Source: Spirochaetaceae bacterium (GTDB lineage: Bacteria; Spirochaetota; Spirochaetia; Treponematales; Breznakiellaceae). Taken from it: a stretch of 9,418 bases of DNA. A model generated the notes under the pieces. The model ran no database searches, was not told the origin of the DNA, and was given only the letters and a program-made list of their open reading frames with translations. The DNA lies in the NCBI GenBank assembly GCA_031255115.1, contig JAIRTD010000271.1, forward strand, positions 1-9,418, in the 5' to 3' direction. Position numbers and translations under genes: made by a program. This document shows positions 6,599-9,418 of this stretch, one piece after another (positions within the stretch are counted from its first letter, which is position 1; the number at the start of each line of letters is the position of its first letter).

Positions 6599-7654
6599 TT
6601 AAAAAAACACTACCGGCTTAATGGCGCTCCGGTCCTTACCGCCCATTTTTTCCAGGGCTTCGGGAATATGCTCCATGCCCCGGTAAACATGGGTTGCCAT
6701 TTTTTCCGGATAAAACCGGCCAAATTCGATGAGGGCCATTAGGCGTTCCATATAGGCCCGTCCGCCCCGGGCGCTGACAGAACGCAAAGTCTTGTCCAGA
6801 GCGCCGTAGCCCCAAATTTCGTTGGGCAGAACAAATTCCTTGTCATGCATAAATACCGCTACATTGGTTACCGTTCCTCCCGGACGAACCATCTTCATGG
6901 CGTCGGCGACAGCGCCGATATTCTGGCCGCCGCAGACAATGACCGCGTCCACCGGTCCGCCGTTTTTCTCAAGGACCTGTTCGACCACATTCCCGTCCCG
7001 GTAATTTATGCAGGCAGACGCGCCGTATTCCCGCGCCAGGTCAAAACATACCTGCCGGGAACCAATGCCGAAAATCCTGCCCGCTCCCTGGAGGACCGCA
7101 GCGCAAAGCGCCATAAGCCCCACCGGCCCGATACCGTAAACCACGACCGTATCACCGTACTTGAGCTCGAGGTGCTGCACCCCTTCAAAAGCGGTAGTGG
7201 CCATATCCGTTACCATCACCGCCTGTTCCCAGCTTACTGTATCAGGAATATGGGCGAGATTCAAATCAGCGTCCATCACCAGATAATACTCGGCAAAGCA
7301 ACCCTGAAGCCGGGGATCAGGATTAAGGTAAGGACTGAGACTTTCGTACTTGTCATATCCCTCCTGAACCGCGGGGACCTTCCAGTTCATTATAGATGAA
7401 GGAACGGCCACCCGGTCGCCCGGCTTAAAATCCTTGACGCCCGGCCCTGCCTCATGGACCAGACCGGCGGCTTCATGACCCAGGGCCTTCCCCTTCATAA
7501 AGGGAAACGCCATAGTTTCCAGAATATGCACATCCGAGGTACAGGGCGACACGATTACCGGCTTGATTACCACCTCGCCAGGTCCTGCCTTTGGCATGGG
7601 CAGGTCATCTTTCCAGAGAGCCGAATTCTTCCCTTCAAGAACATAGCCTTTCAT
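6599..7654 (-). CDS. adh: NADP(H)-dependent zinc secondary alcohol dehydrogenase
   Basis: The protein has 351 residues, close to the 352-residue Thermoanaerobacter/Clostridium secondary alcohol dehydrogenases that interconvert secondary alcohols and ketones with NADP(H). The catalytic zinc ligands C38 (PCTSD), H60 with E61 (GHEA) and D150 (VMVTDM) are at the positions of that family. The four-cysteine structural-zinc loop of classical ADHs is absent, as in that subclass. Coenzyme motif GIGPVG (174-179) is followed by G198-S199-R200 and Y218, the residues known to bind the NADP phosphate in the Thermoanaerobacter enzyme. ATG 7654 is chosen over an upstream in-frame ATG at 7717 because AAGGAG (7662-7667) lies 7 nt before it and the homologous proteins begin MKG. 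It is first in the operon with nfnA and nfnB and divergent from tetR. The natural substrate could also be an aldehyde or acetoin-like compound. Confidence 0.9.
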   Translation of the reverse strand: MKGYVLEGKNSALWKDDLPMPKAGPGEVVIKPVIVSPCTSDVHILETMAFPFMKGKALGHEAAGLVHEAGPGVKDFKPGDRVAVPSSIMNWKVPAVQEGYDKYESLSPYLNPDPRLQGCFAEYYLVMDADLNLAHIPDTVSWEQAVMVTDMATTAFEGVQHLELKYGDTVVVYGIGPVGLMALCAAVLQGAGRIFGIGSRQVCFDLAREYGASACINYRDGNVVEQVLEKNGGPVDAVIVCGGQNIGAVADAMKMVRPGGTVTNVAVFMHDKEFVLPNEIWGYGALDKTLRSVSARGGRAYMERLMALIEFGRFYPEKMATHVYRGMEHIPEALEKMGGKDRSAIKPVVFF

Positions 7655-7766
7655 TTTCAGTCTCCTTGGTAGTTTACAGCATATTCCGCTGTTTGTACCA
7701 CCCTTAAAGGAAGGCAAAGCAGAAAAATGATCTCAGGATAATTTTTCGTACCTGGCCTCCCCGGGC

Positions 7767-7812
7767 AATTTATTGACACTAGTCCAAAAATATGGACACC
7801 TGTCAATAAATT
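7767..7812. promoter_or_regulatory. 46-bp imperfect palindrome, putative TetR operator over the adh promoter
   Basis: The left arm 7767-7786 and right arm 7793-7812 match as inverted repeats at 17 of 20 positions around a 6-nt AT spacer. The outer 12 nt (AATTTATTGACA) and the inner 5 nt (GTCCA) are perfect. TTGACA occurs on the plus strand (7773-7778) and on the minus strand (7806-7801), so the site can hold a -35 element for adh, although no good -10 is seen at the right distance. It lies between adh and the divergent tetR gene, the expected place for autoregulated local control. Confidence 0.7.
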
Positions 7813-7879
7813 AAACACCGCTTATCGCTTCCTGTCAAGCTTTTTTGTGTGTTATTCTGAAAGGGCGAACCCCGGTCCA

Positions 7880-7908
7880 TTGTCTTTTTGCGCCGGCCAG
7901 GCTATACT
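7880..7908 (+). promoter_or_regulatory. Promoter of tetR giving a nearly leaderless mRNA
   Basis: TTGTCT at 7880-7885 and TATACT at 7903-7908 are 17 nt apart. Transcription would begin near 7914-7916, immediately at the ATG at 7917. No Shine-Dalgarno sequence is present before the ATG, which agrees with leaderless translation. Confidence 0.55.
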
Positions 7909-7916
7909 GAAACACC

Positions 7917-8576
7917 ATGGTCAAAAAAGCCGCGCAGGCAGGCAGAAAAGCAAAGCTCTCCCGTTCCCAAATCAGGGATAACGCGGTAAAGCTGATTTGC
8001 ACAATGAAATATGAAGAAGTAACGGTAGACCTGATCTGCCGGTCCCTCACTATAAGCCGCTCGACCTTCTACAACCATTTTAAGAACATTGACGAACTGG
8101 TAACGGAGTATTGTTCGATAAGAGAATATCCGCAGCCGGATCAAAGTATATGGATACTGTCCGCGCCCACAGCCTACGAAAGACTGATGCGCGGCCACTT
8201 GAGTTATGTTATAGAATCGGATAAACCGGGGCGGCTGATAATCTACGGCATCTATCTCAAGATCTGCCTGACAAAACAGGACCTCAAAGATTTGGCCATA
8301 ATCAAACGCATGAAAAAACTCTTGCTGCCCCTGATCAGGCAGGCCCAGGAAAGAGGCGAAATACAAAACAACTCAGCGCCCAAAGACCTTTGCGAAACAG
8401 CGGTCAGCGTAGAAGTCGGAACCTTTCTGCTCTGGTGCATATCAGGCGGCGCCTTTGACAGAAAAAAAACGATAATCAAGGAACTCGAAACCCTGTACAA
8501 TCCACGAAGAGACCTGCGCCTCTTGCCGCAAAGACACACCGCCCCCGCAAAAACCCGGGCCCGAAGACATAGGTAA
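7917..8576 (+). CDS. TetR-family transcriptional regulator
   Basis: The protein has 219 residues, a normal TetR length. After a basic N-terminal tail (1-16), residues 17-56 form the DNA-binding domain: helix 1 (SQIRDNAVKLICTMKYEEV), then the helix-turn-helix VTVDLICRSLTISRSTFYNHF, with the typical S/R-x-TFYxHF recognition helix end and KNIDELV after it. The remaining helical part (about 70-185) would bind the ligand and dimerise; no ligand can be deduced. The tail (about 195-219) is rich in Arg and His. It is divergent from adh, with the palindrome at 7767-7812 between them, so it most likely controls adh-nfnAB and perhaps itself. The ATG at 7917 has no ribosome binding site but sits at a predicted transcription start. 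Confidence 0.88.
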   Translation: MVKKAAQAGRKAKLSRSQIRDNAVKLICTMKYEEVTVDLICRSLTISRSTFYNHFKNIDELVTEYCSIREYPQPDQSIWILSAPTAYERLMRGHLSYVIESDKPGRLIIYGIYLKICLTKQDLKDLAIIKRMKKLLLPLIRQAQERGEIQNNSAPKDLCETAVSVEVGTFLLWCISGGAFDRKKTIIKELETLYNPRRDLRLLPQRHTAPAKTRARRHR

Positions 8577-8582
8577 AACCGG

Positions 8583-8614
8583 GTGCGGATATGACGGAGT
8601 TAGGCGCACTTTTT
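8583..8614 (+). terminator. Weak possible intrinsic terminator after tetR
   Basis: GTGCG (8583-8587) and CGCAC (8605-8609) can pair and are followed directly by TTTTT (8610-8614). The stem is only 5 bp with a 17-nt loop, so the call is tentative. Confidence 0.3.
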
Positions 8615-8630
8615 CCTTAACAAAATATGA

Positions 8631-8659
8631 TTGACAAACAAAAATAATGAATGTATACT
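8631..8659 (+). promoter_or_regulatory. Near-consensus sigma70 promoter of the small membrane-protein gene
   Basis: TTGACA (8631-8636) and TATACT (8654-8659) are separated by exactly 17 nt, with an A-rich spacer. This is the best promoter in the window. Transcription would start near 8666 and give a leader of about 115 nt containing two hairpins. Confidence 0.8.
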
Positions 8660-8671
8660 CCATAGATTCGA

Positions 8672-8713
8672 GTTTGTCAGGTGTGGAATTAGTTAATTCC
8701 TTACCTGACAAAC
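8672..8713 (+). promoter_or_regulatory. Leader hairpin 1
   Basis: The outer arms GTTTGTCAGGT (8672-8682) and ACCTGACAAAC (8703-8713) are perfectly complementary over 11 bp. The inner arms GGAATT (8685-8690) and AATTCC (8695-8700) pair around an AGTT loop, with a small internal loop between the two stems. It begins only a few nucleotides after the predicted transcription start. It has no T-run, so it is not a terminator. It could be an RNA control element, an mRNA-stabilising 5' hairpin, or a DNA-binding palindrome. Confidence 0.7.
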
Positions 8714-8726
8714 ACTTAAAATCGGA

Positions 8727-8757
8727 ATTCTCTGACAATTTCAAATTGTCAGAGAAT
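8727..8757 (+). promoter_or_regulatory. Leader hairpin 2: perfect 15-bp inverted repeat around one base
   Basis: ATTCTCTGACAATTT (8727-8741) is the exact reverse complement of 8743-8757, with C8742 at the centre. As RNA it makes a long stem with a tight loop, ending 13 nt before the AAGGAG ribosome binding site at 8771-8776. As DNA it is a 31-bp palindrome. It shares the CTGACA/TGTCAG core with hairpin 1. Confidence 0.7.
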
Positions 8758-8782
8758 AGAATTCATTAAAAAGGAGCATTTT

Positions 8783-9160
8783 ATGGCAATAAAATTCTAT
8801 TTTGGAGTAATAGTAGGATTTTTTGGCATAAGAAATATAATTATCGCAATTCGACGTTTTTTAGATGATGATGGAGATGCCGGGGTACTTGCATTGATTG
8901 CCGCTATTCTTTTCCTTAGTTCTGCAGTAATTTCTATCAAAAGCGCATTATTTCCTCATGAAGAAAAAAACAGTAAAAAAGAAAAATCAGAAGACAAAAT
9001 GTCAATAAATGATTTAATAAAAAATGATCTAATTAGCGAGGAAGTAATAAAAGAAGCTGAAAAAATACGACATTTGTATGGGAAAGATGAATATATCAAT
9101 TTTCTTAAGAATAAAACAAAGGAATTAAATATATCCTTTGACGATGAAGGAAAATTATGA
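8783..9160 (+). CDS. Small two-TM membrane protein of unknown function
   Basis: The protein has 125 residues. A first hydrophobic segment (about 5-23) is followed by IRRFLDDDGDAG and a second segment (about 33-54), then a Lys/Glu/Ser-rich linker (about 58-72) and a charged, mostly helical tail (about 73-125) with LIKNDLISEEVIKEAEKIR. Both ends of the hairpin-like membrane unit probably face the same side. No family is recognised. AAGGAG at 8771-8776 lies 6 nt before ATG, so translation is well supported. Base and codon use are strongly AT-rich (many AAA, ATA, AAT, TTA codons) compared with the GC-leaning genes to the left, suggesting acquisition by transfer. It has its own strong promoter and structured leader. 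A toxin, immunity, phage-defence accessory or regulatory membrane role are all possible and none is shown. Confidence 0.75.
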   Translation: MAIKFYFGVIVGFFGIRNIIIAIRRFLDDDGDAGVLALIAAILFLSSAVISIKSALFPHEEKNSKKEKSEDKMSINDLIKNDLISEEVIKEAEKIRHLYGKDEYINFLKNKTKELNISFDDEGKL

Positions 9161-9187
9161 GAACCTTTTGTTCGTCAAAGCACCCTA

Positions 9188-9233
9188 CCAGGCCATTATA
9201 CGAACCGCCAGTTCGCATAATGGCTCCCCCTGG
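9188..9233. repeat. Large palindrome downstream of the small membrane-protein gene
   Basis: GCCATTATACGAAC (9192-9205) and GTTCGCATAATGGC (9211-9224) are inverted repeats with 13 of 14 positions matching around a 5-nt loop CGCCA. An outer CCAGG (9188-9192) and CCTGG (9229-9233) form a second, partly overlapping inverted pair. No T-run follows directly, so it is a poor intrinsic terminator. It may be a dispersed palindromic repeat or a recombination site. Integron attC boxes (RYYYAAC and GTTRRRY) were looked for and not found. Confidence 0.6.
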
Positions 9234-9326
9234 AATTTTATGCGCACTTTTGGTTCATATATATTCCAAAAATTTTAGAGAATGTCAGGTAGGAGATTTA
9301 CAAAAGAAAAAAGATATGGTAAACTG

Positions 9327-9418
9327 ATGAACATGGAAGGGGATTTTTATTTAAATGACAAGGACCGGGTGATACTTGAAGAATTCCACCGGGCCTGCAT
9401 GGATAAAAGAACAGCCGA
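9327..9418 (+). CDS. Start of an IS630-type transposase, partial
   Basis: ATG at 9327 (or in-frame ATG at 9333) opens a frame that continues to the window edge, 30 codons plus two bases. The segment LNDKDRVILEEFHRACMDKR followed by TA resembles the N-terminal helix of IS630-type transposases, where a D-R-x-x-A-D-R-I-K-A stretch and a helix-turn-helix usually follow. Base composition returns to GC-richer here. No clear ribosome binding site is visible, and the left inverted repeat of the element cannot be defined without its right end. The assignment rests on a short match from memory. Confidence 0.5.
   Translation, partial: MNMEGDFYLNDKDRVILEEFHRACMDKRTA

Noticed and set aside
8542..8582. 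ACCCGG/CCGGGT stem at the end of tetR as a terminator.
   Set aside because: It is a 6-bp stem with a long loop, partly inside the coding region and without a following T-run.
9157..9300. Integron attC site at the palindrome.
   Set aside because: No RYYYAAC and GTTRRRY boxes flank it in the needed arrangement, and no integrase or cassette series is visible.
9157..9327. 56-codon frame whose ATG overlaps the stop of the small membrane-protein gene (ATGA).
   Set aside because: The overlap suggests coupling, but about a third of the frame is the palindrome at 9188-9233, the composition is not protein-like and no domain is seen. A product is possible but unsupported.

Overview
The window looks like chromosomal DNA of a spirochaete, most plausibly a gut-type Treponema (for example the termite-gut group). 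This is an inference from remembered gene types: an NfnAB transhydrogenase, a Lys/Ala-rich histone-H1-like protein with a VHLYNMQVDEL-type tail, TPR exported proteins and moderate GC. No rRNA or tRNA is present to confirm it. From about 1 to 8600 the DNA is moderately GC-rich and gene-dense. From about 8615 to 9325 it is clearly AT-rich and looks like a foreign insert.

Layout: (1) 1-329, minus strand: the start of a gene for a basic AK-repeat protein, cut by the window edge. (2) 403-3483, plus strand: a good sigma70-type promoter followed by tatD-like, znuC-like and znuB-like genes and a lipoprotein gene, closely spaced and probably one transcript. The ABC ATPase and permease form a Zn/Mn-type importer without a binding protein in the window. 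The lipoprotein ends in a domain resembling the DUF1980/YcgQ C-terminal domain. (3) 3498-7654, minus strand: a tight operon read right to left, made of an NADP(H)-type secondary alcohol dehydrogenase, nfnA, nfnB (ATGA overlap) and an exported TPR protein. (4) 7655-7916: a divergent control region with a 46-bp imperfect palindrome containing TTGACA on both strands. Next comes a TetR-family regulator gene (7917-8576), apparently transcribed nearly leaderless. (5) 8615-9418: an AT-rich segment with a near-consensus promoter, two strong hairpins in a ~115-nt leader, a small two-TM protein of unknown function, a large palindrome, and at the right edge the start of what looks like an IS630-type transposase.

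How it fits together: the alcohol dehydrogenase makes or uses NADPH. NfnAB exchanges electrons between NADPH, NADH and ferredoxin. The divergent TetR with its palindromic site is the obvious candidate to switch the module on or off in response to a small molecule. The plus-strand operon appears to serve metal uptake. The right-hand AT-rich segment is unrelated accessory DNA and is the least explained part of the window.
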